From: Nocardia asteroides
Lineage (GTDB): Bacteria; Actinomycetota; Actinomycetes; Mycobacteriales; Mycobacteriaceae
NCBI GenBank assembly: GCA_019930625.1
Contig: CP082844.1
Coordinates: 3,100,001-3,164,000 of the forward strand
DNA: 64,000 nucleotides
Direction of reading: 5' to 3'
A model generated the notes under the pieces. It was not told the DNA's origin, made no database searches, and worked only from the letters and a program-made list of their open reading frames with translations. Of the stretch, positions 55,034 through 63,414 are shown piece after piece (the first letter of the stretch is position 1; each line of letters opens with the position of its first letter). A program made the position numbers and the translations under genes.

Positions 55034-56182
55034 TCACGTCACTTGTTCTTCGAAGAAGTGCCGGTTGCGTTCGGCGTCTTCGCGCGCGCGTTGCCCGGCC
55101 AGCTGCGCGAGCACCTCGGTGGCCAGCACGCCGCCACGGACCGCGCCCTCGTCGTCCACGGCTACGCCGATCCCCGAGGGGGAGGAGATCGCGGCGTCCA
55201 GGGCCTGGCGCAGGTCACCGGTCGGGGTGAACAGTGAGCCGCCTGCCGACATGCTGTCGGCCAGCGCGCGACCCGCGCGCAACCCCTCGACCCCGGTGAC
55301 GTCCATCCACCCGACCGGCTTGTTCCGCGCGTCCACCACCAGCACCCACTCGCCCGCGTCCAGCCGCAGCCCGCGCACTTCGTCGGCGAGGGCCGCCCGG
55401 ATCTCATGCAACGGAACATCGTTCGCGGTTCGGAAGGACAACCCGCGGTAACCGCGGTCACGGCCGACGAAGTCGGCGACGAAATCGGTGGCAGGCTGCG
55501 CCAGCAGGCGTTGCGGCGGATCGTATTGCTGCAGCACACCGCCGCGACCGAACACCGCCACGCGATCGCCGAGCGTGATCGCCTCATCGATGTCATGGGT
55601 GACGAACACGATGGTCTTGTGCAATTCGGCTTGCAGCCTTTGCATTTCGACCTGCAATTCGGCCCGCACCACCGGGTCGACGGCACTGAACGGTTCGTCC
55701 ATCAGCAGGACCGGCGGGTCCGCGGCAAGCGCGCGGGCCACGCCGACGCGCTGCTGCTGACCGCCCGACAGCTGTGCCGGGTATCGCCCGGCCAGCGAGC
55801 GGTCCAGACCTACCCGGTCGAGTACCTCGAGCGCCGCGGCGCGGGCCGCTCGGCGGGAGTCCCCACGCAGCACAGGCACGGTCGCGACATTGTCCACGAC
55901 CGTCCGGTGTGGCAGCAGGCCGCCGCTCTGGATGACGTAGCCGATCCCGAGGCGCAGCCGGACCGGGTCGACGGTCGAAGTGTCTCGTCCCGCGATGGTG
56001 ATCGTTCCCGAGGTCGGGACGATCATGCGGTTGATCATCCGCATCGAGGTCGTCTTCCCGCAGCCGGAGGGGCCGACGAACACGGTGAACGATCCCGATT
56101 CGATGCGCAGATCGAGGTCGGTGACGGCGTGGGTGCCGTCCGGATAGATCTTGCTGATACCGGAGAACTCGATATCGGACAA
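55034..56182 (-). CDS. proV: Osmolyte ABC transporter ATP-binding protein with CBS domains (ProV/OpuCA)
   Basis: 382 residues from TTG 56182, set by AGGAGG eight bases upstream. Walker A VGPSGCGKTTSMRMINRM, Q-loop YVIQSGGLLPH, signature LSGGQQQRVGVARAL, Walker B VLLMDEPFSAVDP and the H-loop FVTHDIDEAI are intact. The C-terminal part contains two CBS-like segments (about 250-365), known in OpuA-type ATPases to sense ionic strength or cyclic di-AMP. A far longer frame upstream merely crosses proX in another frame. Confidence 0.92.
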   Translation of the reverse strand: MSDIEFSGISKIYPDGTHAVTDLDLRIESGSFTVFVGPSGCGKTTSMRMINRMIVPTSGTITIAGRDTSTVDPVRLRLGIGYVIQSGGLLPHRTVVDNVATVPVLRGDSRRAARAAALEVLDRVGLDRSLAGRYPAQLSGGQQQRVGVARALAADPPVLLMDEPFSAVDPVVRAELQVEMQRLQAELHKTIVFVTHDIDEAITLGDRVAVFGRGGVLQQYDPPQRLLAQPATDFVADFVGRDRGYRGLSFRTANDVPLHEIRAALADEVRGLRLDAGEWVLVVDARNKPVGWMDVTGVEGLRAGRALADSMSAGGSLFTPTGDLRQALDAAISSPSGIGVAVDDEGAVRGGVLATEVLAQLAGQRAREDAERNRHFFEEQVT

Positions 56183-56193
56183 CGAATTTCCTC

Positions 56194-57183
56194 CTAGGCC
56201 ACCGGCTTGTTCAGCCCTTTGGCGGCGACCCAGGCCGCGGCGGCGGCCTTCGGCTCGGTCTTGCGCGCGCCGGAGACCGCCTCGTTCAGCTCGATCAGCT
56301 CGGCGGTGGTGAGCTGGGCCGATACCGCGTTCAGCGCCGCGAGCAGCTTGTCCGACTTCTTGCTCGCGTTGAACAGCGGAACGACGTTCTGCGCGGGGAA
56401 GTTGTGCTTCGGGTCTTCCAGCACCACGAGGTCGTTCTGCGCGATGGCGGGGGAGGTGGTGAAGATGTTGGCCGCGGTCACCTGGCCCTCGACCAGCGCG
56501 CGCACCGTGGCGGGACCGCCGCCGTCGGCGATCGGCACGAAATTGTTCGCGGCGATGGCGAGGTCGTAGTTCTTCTTCAGCCCGGGCAGTCCCCCTGCCC
56601 GCTCCTGGAATTCGGCGGGCGCGCCGAACTGCACTTCTGCCGAGTGCGGGGCCAGATCCGCGATCGTGCGCAGGTTCCAGCGCTGGGCGGTGGCGCGGGT
56701 GACCACCACGGCGTCCGAATCCTGCCCGGGCGCGGGTGTACCGATGGCGAGATCGGAACCGAGCGCCTTGCCGAGCGCGCTGTCCACGTCGGCCGCGCTG
56801 GTCGCGGTGGCGTTCTTGTCCAGGTACTGCAGCAAGTTGCCGGTGTACTCGGGGATCACCGAAATGGCGCACTTCCGCAATGCCGGTATGTAGGCTTCGC
56901 GGCTGCCGATGTCGAGCTTGGTGTCGACGGTGAATCCATTGGCGCGCAACACCTCCGCGTACACGTTGGCCACGGTCTCGGACTCCGGGAAGTTCGCCGA
57001 ACCGACGATCAATCCGTCCCCCGAACAGCTGCCGCCGGTGGCGAGCGGATCGGAAGTGCCACAGGCCGAGAGGACCATCGCGACGGCGAGTGCCGAGGAG
57101 GCGGCGAACACTCGGGCGGCGCGCAGCGTCACGCGCAGAGCGGGGCGCCGGGGCGCGGCGGCGGCGGTGCGGGTGGATTTCAC
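56194..57183 (-). CDS. proX: Osmolyte ABC transporter substrate-binding lipoprotein (ProX/OpuCC type)
   Basis: 329 residues from GTG 57183 with GAAGGA upstream. Signal peptide with lipobox LSAC, lipidated Cys41. The mature part is an OpuAC-family (QAT) binding protein: LIVGSANFPESETVANVYAE, ISVIPEYTGNLLQYLDKNAT, LVVLEDPKHNFPAQNVVPLF, ELNEAVSGARKTEP. First gene of the operon proX-proV-proW-proZ, in the mycobacterial order. An upstream frame to 57243 lacks a ribosome site. Confidence 0.9.
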   Translation of the reverse strand: MKSTRTAAAAPRRPALRVTLRAARVFAASSALAVAMVLSACGTSDPLATGGSCSGDGLIVGSANFPESETVANVYAEVLRANGFTVDTKLDIGSREAYIPALRKCAISVIPEYTGNLLQYLDKNATATSAADVDSALGKALGSDLAIGTPAPGQDSDAVVVTRATAQRWNLRTIADLAPHSAEVQFGAPAEFQERAGGLPGLKKNYDLAIAANNFVPIADGGGPATVRALVEGQVTAANIFTTSPAIAQNDLVVLEDPKHNFPAQNVVPLFNASKKSDKLLAALNAVSAQLTTAELIELNEAVSGARKTEPKAAAAAWVAAKGLNKPVA

Positions 57184-57318
57184 GGCAGTCCTTCCGACAT
57201 GACGGCGGTGCGCGATCTCGGCTCCGCACGGCCGCCGGTACATTCTGGGTGTCCATACTGCCCGCTTGTGGGTCTTTGTGTCGGCCGTGTCGATTCGTCG
57301 GAGAGGTGGTGGCGCCGG

Positions 57319-58212
57319 ATGGTGTCGGCCCCGTCACAGCGGGTTCTGGCTCGCTTGCTGGTCGTCGCTTCCGTCGCGCTGGTGGTGTCCTGCGGGAACG
57401 ACGAATCGCCCGCGCCGTCGATCACCGTCGGCGCGGGCGATTCGGTGGAGTCCTCGGTGCTCGCCGAGATCTATGCGGGCGCGCTGGCGCGTACCGGCGC
57501 GCGCACCGCGGTCGCTCCCCGTCTCGGCGGCCGGGCGGACTACCTCGCCGCGCTCGACGCCGACCGGGTCCAGGTGGTCGGTGAGCACGCCGGGGCGTTG
57601 CTGGCCCACTTCGACGAACACGCGTCGGTTCGCCTGCCGAAGGAGGTGGCGAGCGCGGTGAGCGCCGCACTGCCCGAGGGGCTGGTGGTCTCCGACCTCG
57701 CCGACGGCGCCGATCTGCGGCCGCGGGTGCTGCTCACCGCGCAGGCGGCGGCGCACGACAAGGTGCGTTCGGTGGGCGATCTCGCGCCACACTGTGGTGC
57801 GCTGACCGTCGGTGTGGCAGCCCCGCCGGGCCTGCTGCCGTCTGCGGGCAAGGATCGCGTCACCGGATGCGACTTCGCTGCCACCGTAGCGTTCCCCGAC
57901 CCGGCTGCGCTGCGAAAAGCGCTGCTGGACGGTGAGGTCCAGGCCGGTTTGCTGAGCGGTCCACTCGAACTGGCGCCCGGCGCGGCGGACGGTCTGACCG
58001 TGCTGTCCGACGATGGTTATGCCGTGCGGGCCGAGAACGTCCTGCCGCTGTTCCGCAAAGGTCTGCTGGACCAGCGACAGATCAAGAAGCTGAACTATGT
58101 GGCGGGCGAGCTGACGACGGACGAACTGGCAGCCATGATCCGTCGTGTCCGGGACGAGGGCGCCGCGCCGGGGGACGTCGCGCGCGCCTGGTTGGATGAC
58201 CACGCGTTGTAG
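57319..58212 (+). CDS. Second OpuAC-like binding lipoprotein, divergent from proX
   Basis: 297 residues from ATG 57319. Signal peptide with lipobox VVSC (RVLARLLVVASVALVVSCGN). The mature domain resembles the ProX protein in layout: ITVGAGDSVESSVLAEIYAG, VQVVGEHAGALLAHFDEHAS, GYAVRAENVLPLFRKGLLDQ, LTTDELAAMIRRVRDEGAAP, but is shorter and more divergent, and ligand-cage aromatic residues are not obvious. No transporter genes follow it; it may share the ProVWZ core or act as a sensor. GAGAGG lies about 12 bases upstream. Confidence 0.75.
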   Translation: MVSAPSQRVLARLLVVASVALVVSCGNDESPAPSITVGAGDSVESSVLAEIYAGALARTGARTAVAPRLGGRADYLAALDADRVQVVGEHAGALLAHFDEHASVRLPKEVASAVSAALPEGLVVSDLADGADLRPRVLLTAQAAAHDKVRSVGDLAPHCGALTVGVAAPPGLLPSAGKDRVTGCDFAATVAFPDPAALRKALLDGEVQAGLLSGPLELAPGAADGLTVLSDDGYAVRAENVLPLFRKGLLDQRQIKKLNYVAGELTTDELAAMIRRVRDEGAAPGDVARAWLDDHAL

Positions 58213-58221
58213 ATGTTCGTC

Positions 58222-58254
58222 ACCCGGCCGACTCGCCCTCGATGGGGGCCGGGT
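58222..58254 (+). terminator. Terminator-like hairpin after the divergent binding lipoprotein
   Basis: ACCCGGCC (58222-58229) pairs with GGCCGGGT (58247-58254), followed by ATTTA; it begins ten bases after the stop codon at 58212. Confidence 0.5.
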
Positions 58255-58452
58255 ATTTACACCGGCCGCCGAGGCGAGTGCTGTCGGAAATCGAGCGATA
58301 GATGTCGCATGCGACACTGCCGCTGACCTGAGGCTGGGCATAGTGTTCTCACTGGGTTCGTAGACGGCCCGGTGACATCCTCACCCCGCTCCCGCACCGG
58401 CAATGGCGCCGATACGGGTCGCCGACGTTGTCGACCTTGCGACGGGGCGGAT

Positions 58453-58491
58453 CGAGAGGCCATCGAGAGATCACACCTCGATGGCCTCTCG
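58453..58491. repeat. Perfect 15-base inverted repeat
   Basis: CGAGAGGCCATCGAG (58453-58467) and CTCGATGGCCTCTCG (58477-58491) with a nine-base loop. A very stable hairpin, 240 bases after the lipoprotein gene and 160 before padR. No T-run follows on the plus strand; it could be a second terminator, an insulator or an RNA structure. Confidence 0.55.
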
Positions 58492-58526
58492 TCGTTTGTG
58501 TGTGCACTATCACCGGTCGCACAGCC

Positions 58527-58569
58527 TTGTCCGGCGGTTGTTCCGCACCGTATATTCCGCGTGGAATAT
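58527..58569 (+). promoter_or_regulatory. padR promoter with overlapping palindromic operator
   Basis: TTGTCC (58527-58532), 18 bases, TATATT (58551-58556) form a good -35/-10 pair. ATATTCC-GCGT-GGAATAT (58552-58569) is a perfect 7-base-arm inverted repeat that covers the -10 element, so binding there would block the promoter. The PadR protein encoded 87 bases further on is the obvious candidate. Confidence 0.6.
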
Positions 58570-58655
58570 TTCGCACGGAGCATGTCGGCGTCGCCCGCTG
58601 ATGTCCGGGCAGCGAGCAGGCTCGGCGCTTGTCGAGACCGAGAGGTGATCAGGTG

Positions 58656-59363
58656 ATGGGGCACGGGCAGGAGCATTCGACGGTGACGCCGTTGGGTATC
58701 GCCGTGCTCGCGCTGCTCGAGGAGCGGCCCATGCATCCGTACGAGATGTTCCAGACGCTGATCGCGCGGCGGGAGGACAAGCTGGTCAAGGTACGGCCCG
58801 GTTCGCTGTATCACACCGTGTCCCGGCTGGCCGATCAGGAACTGGTCCGCGCCGAGGGCGTCGAACGAGCCGGAAACCGGCCCGAACGCACCACCTACCG
58901 GATCACCGGGCGCGGCAAGGACGCGCTGCGTAACCGGATCGCCGAGATCGTGCGACGACCCGTGCCGGAGTACCCGATCTTCCCGGTGGCGCTGGGTGAA
59001 TTGCACAACCTGCCCAAGCCGGAGGCGATGGCGCTGCTGCGGGAACGAATCGGCGTACTGGAAATCGAACTGGCCGACACCGACATGCTGAGCGCGTGGG
59101 CCGAAGAGCACGCCGTTCCCCGCCGCTACTGGATCGCGCTGCCCTATCTGCGGGCGATGCTCGCCGCCGAACTCGCCTGGGTCGTCCAGTTCACCGGCGA
59201 GTTGGACAGCGGCGCACTCGAATGGGAGGACTTCGCCCCGGCGACCGGCGCCCGCTCCGACGACGGCGACACCGGGTCGGTGGCCGGATCCACCGCATCG
59301 CGGGCGGTGCCGGGCGGCGCCGAGGCGAACTCCGTGCAGAGCTTTTCGAATAATCCGAGTTAG
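58656..59363 (+). CDS. PadR family transcriptional regulator
   Basis: 235 residues from ATG 58656. N-terminal winged helix of the PadR type (IAVLALLEERPMHPYEMFQT, VRPGSLYHTVSRLADQELVR, RTTYRITGRGKDALRNRIAE), central VPEYPIFPVALGELHNLP, and a C-terminal helical region (about 160-190) for dimerisation, then a disordered tail. GAGAGG lies before the GTG/ATG pair at 58653/58656. The efflux gene starts 11 bases after its stop, so it is probably a drug-responsive local repressor. Confidence 0.9.
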   Translation: MGHGQEHSTVTPLGIAVLALLEERPMHPYEMFQTLIARREDKLVKVRPGSLYHTVSRLADQELVRAEGVERAGNRPERTTYRITGRGKDALRNRIAEIVRRPVPEYPIFPVALGELHNLPKPEAMALLRERIGVLEIELADTDMLSAWAEEHAVPRRYWIALPYLRAMLAAELAWVVQFTGELDSGALEWEDFAPATGARSDDGDTGSVAGSTASRAVPGGAEANSVQSFSNNPS

Positions 59364-59374
59364 GAACGAACTAC

Positions 59375-60859
59375 ATGTCCACCCAACGCAATCCGTGGCC
59401 GGCGCTGCTGGCGCTCGTCGTCGGCTTCTTCATGATCCTGCTGGACATGACGATCGTCGCCGTCGCCAATCCCGCGATCATGACGAGCCTGCACGCCGAC
59501 ATCTCGCAGGTGATCTGGGTGACCAGCGCCTACCTGCTCACCTACGCGGTGCCGCTGCTGGTCACCGGGAGGCTGGGTGACCGATTCGGGCCCAAGAACA
59601 TCTATCTGATCGGCTTGGCGGTGTTCACCGCCGCGTCGCTGTGGTGCGGATTGTCCGGCAGCGTCGGCATGCTGATCGCCGCGCGCGCGGCACAGGGCAT
59701 CGGCGCCGCGCTGATGACACCCCAGACCATGGCCGTGATCACCAGGACTTTCCCGCCGGACCGGCGCGGCGCCGCCATGGGTCTGTGGGGCGGCGTCGCG
59801 GGGCTGGCGACACTGGTCGGCCCGATCCTCGGCGGTGTGCTGGTGGACGGTCTCGGCTGGGAGTGGATCTTCATCGTCAACGTTCCGGTCGGCATCGTCG
59901 CCTTCGCGTTGGCGGTCTGGCTGGTGCCCACGCTGCCGACCCATGAGCACAAGTTCGACATCCCCGGCGTACTGCTCAGCGGCATCGGGATGTTCCTGCT
60001 GGTGTTCGGTATCCAGGAGGGCAACAGCTACGACTGGTCGTTGCGTATCCGGTTGCTGATCGGCGCGGGCCTGGTCGTGCTCGCGGTATTCGTGGTCAAC
60101 CAGGCCAGGAACAAGGGGGAGCCGCTGTTGCCGCTGAGCCTGTTCCGCGACCGCAACTTCGCGCTGTCGAATGCCGCGATCGCCGCGATGGGCGCGGCGG
60201 TGACCTCCCTGATGGTGCCGACCTACTTCTACCTGCAGGCCGTGCGAGAGATGTCACCGACCGAGTCCGCGCTGGTCTTCGCGCCGATGGCGATTGTGAC
60301 CGGCGTCGCTGCCCCACTGGTCGGCAAGTTCGCCGACCGGCTGCACCCGAGGACCGTGCCCACCATCGGCTTCGGTCTGTTCGCGCTGTCGGTGTTCTGG
60401 TTCGCGGCGTTGATGCGACCGGATTCGTCGCTGGCGTGGTTCTTGGTGGCCGCAGGGCTGGCCGGCTTCGCCAACGCCTGCATCTGGGCTCCGCTGGCGA
60501 CCACCGCCACCCACAACCTCCCGGTCCAGCAGGCCGGCGCCGGCGCCGGCATCTACAACACCACTCGTCAGGTGGGCTCGGTGCTCGGCAGCGCGGCGAT
60601 CGGCGCGCTGGTGGCGGCCCGTATGACGGCGAACGGGCTGGGCGGCGGACCGGTCGCCGAGGGCGGCGCGGGCCAGGGCCCGATCCCGGAGGTCGTCGAG
60701 GATTCCTTCAGCACCGCGCTGAGCCAGTCGACCCTGCTTCCCGCGGCAATCCTGCTCCTCGGCGTCGCCGCCTCGGCTCTGTTCATCCGCCACGGCGCGT
60801 CCGCTCGCGCCGGTGCACCGGGCTCGGTGGAACCGGTCGAGGCCGATCTCAGCAGTTGA
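59375..60859 (+). CDS. MFS drug efflux transporter (DHA2, EmrB/QacA type)
   Basis: 494 residues with about 14 membrane helices. Motif A in TGRLGDRFGPKNIYLIG, motif D1 in MTIVAVANPAIMTSLHADIS, motif B in LIAARAAQGIGAALMTPQTM and motif C in GLATLVGPILGGVLVDGLGW mark the proton-driven DHA2 family. Exports a drug or metabolite; substrate unknown. Co-transcribed with the preceding PadR gene, the usual arrangement for inducible efflux. Confidence 0.93.
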   Translation: MSTQRNPWPALLALVVGFFMILLDMTIVAVANPAIMTSLHADISQVIWVTSAYLLTYAVPLLVTGRLGDRFGPKNIYLIGLAVFTAASLWCGLSGSVGMLIAARAAQGIGAALMTPQTMAVITRTFPPDRRGAAMGLWGGVAGLATLVGPILGGVLVDGLGWEWIFIVNVPVGIVAFALAVWLVPTLPTHEHKFDIPGVLLSGIGMFLLVFGIQEGNSYDWSLRIRLLIGAGLVVLAVFVVNQARNKGEPLLPLSLFRDRNFALSNAAIAAMGAAVTSLMVPTYFYLQAVREMSPTESALVFAPMAIVTGVAAPLVGKFADRLHPRTVPTIGFGLFALSVFWFAALMRPDSSLAWFLVAAGLAGFANACIWAPLATTATHNLPVQQAGAGAGIYNTTRQVGSVLGSAAIGALVAARMTANGLGGGPVAEGGAGQGPIPEVVEDSFSTALSQSTLLPAAILLLGVAASALFIRHGASARAGAPGSVEPVEADLSS

Positions 60860-60901
60860 GCCGTCGGTGATGCCCGTCCGGAGGATGTCGCCGGGCGGCC
60901 A

Positions 60902-61528
60902 TCAGCGTGCCAGCACTCCGAGTCTGCCCCAATCGATTGTTATCTCGATCGGTACATCGATGACAGTCGGTGTATCGGTCGGCTCCAGCTTCATATGCGG
61001 TCGATACTGACCGAGCACATGGTCGAGCACGTAGACCTCGATCGAATCGACGCGATTGTTCGACACCCAGGCGATCCAGTACCACGGGATCCCGGCCAGC
61101 GCATACTCCGCGAACTTGTCGGCCGTGTCCACACGCTCGGTGCCTGGGGAAACAACTTCGATCACCAGCTTGACCAGCGAAGCGGGCAACGGCCGAAGTT
61201 CGGGCGGGGCACACTCGAGCAGTGCGATGTCCGGCCGTCGAATCGTCACCCTCGGCAGCTCCCACAGCAGCACATCGAAATCCATATCGACGTCCAAGCA
61301 GCCATCACGGTATCGGTTGATGTGAGCTTCGGCAGCGGTCTCGACGAAGTCGGCTATCCGGCGAGCGGACTTCTGATGCGGCCGCGTAGGCTCGTCCGCC
61401 CGCACGGCTTCCCCGTTCACCACCTCTACCAAACGGCAGAAATTCTCGGGAAGCTTCTTCCAGATCTCCAACGTGATCGGCGCCGGCTGTAGGTTCTCTT
61501 CTCGCGCCCAATCCAGAATCTCGGACAA
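60902..61528 (-). CDS. Uma2 family endonuclease-like protein (DUF820)
   Basis: 208 residues from TTG 61528, which has GAGGAGGGGG just upstream; ATG 61585 would add 19 residues not typical of the family. PD-(D/E)XK-like fold: VEVVNGEAVRADEPTRPHQK, VTIRRPDIALLECAPP (catalytic Asp) and LVKLVIEVVSPGTERVDTAD, then KFAEYALAGIPWYWIAW (E-x-V catalytic segment and Lys). Function in vivo unknown; such genes are scattered and multicopy in actinobacteria and cyanobacteria. Convergent with the MFS gene. Confidence 0.85.
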   Translation of the reverse strand: MSEILDWAREENLQPAPITLEIWKKLPENFCRLVEVVNGEAVRADEPTRPHQKSARRIADFVETAAEAHINRYRDGCLDVDMDFDVLLWELPRVTIRRPDIALLECAPPELRPLPASLVKLVIEVVSPGTERVDTADKFAEYALAGIPWYWIAWVSNNRVDSIEVYVLDHVLGQYRPHMKLEPTDTPTVIDVPIEITIDWGRLGVLAR

Positions 61529-61628
61529 TGCCCCCTCCTCGAACGGCCGACGACTACCGGACCCGCTCGATCCTATCGGGTCCATGAGCGTTCACGGCCT
61601 GTCACTACGGACCATCCCGCGATCCGAG

Positions 61629-63242
61629 TCAGCCCACGCTGACCGTGACCGAGGGGTGGCCGGTGGCGCCGTCAGGAATCACGTCGCGGCGTTCGGCGGT
61701 CTGGGTTTCGCCGGTCGCGTCGGTGGCGCGGGCGCGGATGGTGTGCGGGCCGGAGGTGGCCTCCCAGTCGAAGACCCACTGGCGCCAGGTGTCGATGGAT
61801 TGTTCCGCGGAGAGACGAGCCTGCTGCCAGGGGCCGTTGTCGATCTGAACTTCGACCGCGCGGATGCCGCGATGCTGTGCCCACGCGACACCGGCGACCG
61901 GAACGCGGCCGGGCTGGAGGCGACCGCGGGCGCGGGGGGTGTCGATGCGGGTGCCGGTCTTGATCGGGCCGAGCGCCGACCAGCCGCGACGGGTCCAGTA
62001 CGCGGTGGCGCGGTCGAAGCGGGTGACTTCCAGTTCGGTCACCCATTTGGTGGCCGAGACGTACCCGTAGAGACCGGGCACGACCAACCGGGCCGGGTAG
62101 CCGTGCTGCACCGGCAGGGGTTCGCCGTTCATGCCGATCGCGAGCAGAGCATCGCGTCCGTCGGTGAGCGCCGCCAGCGGAGTGCCCGCGGTCCACCCGT
62201 CGGCGCTGCGCGAGAGCACCATGTCGGCGTCGGGGTGCGGCCGGGCCTCGGCGAGCAGTTGATCCACGCGGTAGCCGAGCCAGCGCGCGTTGCCGATCAG
62301 GTCGCCGCCGATCGGATTCGACACGCACGCCAGCGTGACCATGCGCTCCTCGATCGGGCGGCTCGCCAGATCCGCCCAGCTCAACCGGATTTCGCGGTCG
62401 ACCATGCCGTGGATGCGCAGCTCCCAGTCGTCCTTGGACACCTGCGGAACGATCAGCGCGGTATCGATCCGGTAGAAGTCGTCGTTCGCGGTGAGATACG
62501 GCGTCAGTCCTGGGAGACGAAGATCCACGCCGGGCGCGAGAGGCTCGGTGGGGGCGGTCGGCTCCGGCAAGCGCACGGCGGCGCGCTCACCGGAAACGTC
62601 GCCGCGCCGCGCGCCGAGCATTCGTCCGCCGACCCCGGTGACCACAGCCAACCCGCCGGTCACCAGCAAACCCTGCAGGACCTGCCTTCGTTCCGGCGAC
62701 CGACGCTGCGATGTGCCGATGACCGACGAGGCGTGGTCCCGGCCCGGTCCTGCCGGCGCGGCTTCGTCCACGGCGAGTTCGCCTCCGTCCGAGCGGGTCT
62801 CGGCAGATGACTCTTCGATCGCCACGTCGATGCGACGGGTCAGCGCCCGCAGCGCATAGATGCCCACGGCGACGCCGACGACAGTCGGCAGCGCGGCGGA
62901 CAGACCGCCGCGCGCGACGGCCGCCCACACCGCGACCACCCCGAAGACGGCGAACAACCACGACCCGGCGGCGCGGGTTGTCCGTTCGATCGCTCCTGCC
63001 ACTGCGGCGACCAGCACCGCGATAGCACCCATGACCAGGTACAGCACGGCCTTGTCGTTCGTGCCGAACGTGGTGATGGCCCACTCGCGCAACCCGTCGG
63101 GCGTGTGGTCGACCACCGCCGAGCCGAGCGCGTTGAGCGGAGCGCGGTCAGGGCCGGAGAAAGCCGCGAACAATTCGGCCACGCCCAGCGCCAGTCCCGC
63201 CGAGACGACCCCGGCCACCACGCGCAATCGCAGATCGGCCAT
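61629..63242 (-). CDS. Membrane-anchored molybdopterin oxidoreductase (sulfite oxidase fold)
   Basis: 537 residues. About four N-terminal membrane helices (residues 5-30, 65-87, 93-111, 115-133), a cytoplasmic linker, a further segment before residue 210, then the sulfite-oxidase-type Mo domain with ligand Cys306 (TLACVSNPIGGDLIGNARWL) and the C-terminal dimerisation Ig-like domain (GVAWAQHRGIRAVEVQIDNG). Natural substrate unknown; YedY-like members reduce oxidised methionine, others oxidise sulfite. TAGTCT seven bases before ATG 63242. Confidence 0.92.
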   Translation of the reverse strand: MADLRLRVVAGVVSAGLALGVAELFAAFSGPDRAPLNALGSAVVDHTPDGLREWAITTFGTNDKAVLYLVMGAIAVLVAAVAGAIERTTRAAGSWLFAVFGVVAVWAAVARGGLSAALPTVVGVAVGIYALRALTRRIDVAIEESSAETRSDGGELAVDEAAPAGPGRDHASSVIGTSQRRSPERRQVLQGLLVTGGLAVVTGVGGRMLGARRGDVSGERAAVRLPEPTAPTEPLAPGVDLRLPGLTPYLTANDDFYRIDTALIVPQVSKDDWELRIHGMVDREIRLSWADLASRPIEERMVTLACVSNPIGGDLIGNARWLGYRVDQLLAEARPHPDADMVLSRSADGWTAGTPLAALTDGRDALLAIGMNGEPLPVQHGYPARLVVPGLYGYVSATKWVTELEVTRFDRATAYWTRRGWSALGPIKTGTRIDTPRARGRLQPGRVPVAGVAWAQHRGIRAVEVQIDNGPWQQARLSAEQSIDTWRQWVFDWEATSGPHTIRARATDATGETQTAERRDVIPDGATGHPSVTVSVG

Positions 63243-63368
63243 GGAATCGAGACTACTGCCGGTCGGACCCCGCGGCCGATGCCCGAAGGACGATCACCAC
63301 GTCGGTTACCGTCTTGTTCCGGCGCCCGATCTGTCTTCGGATGCGCTGTGGCACCTCCGCACACGCGA

Positions 63369-63405
63369 AAGGCGCTGTCCGCGAACAGTTCGCGGACAGC
63401 GCCTT
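63369..63405 (-). terminator. Terminator of the fadD gene
   Basis: AAGGCGCTGTCCGCGAA (63369-63385) and TTCGCGGACAGCGCCTT (63389-63405) form a perfect 17-base stem with a three-base loop, ten bases after the stop codon of the minus-strand acyl-CoA synthetase gene. TTT follows on the minus strand. Confidence 0.8.
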
Positions 63406-63414
63406 CGGCGTTGC

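Larger units (their letters stand above)
58213..58655. other. Intergenic region with terminator, hairpin and padR promoter
   Basis: About 440 bases without a gene. In order: a terminator-like stem at 58222-58254, a perfect 15-base inverted repeat at 58453-58491, then a -35/-10 promoter with an overlapping palindrome at 58527-58569 serving the PadR-MFS operon. Each is listed separately. Confidence 0.5.
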
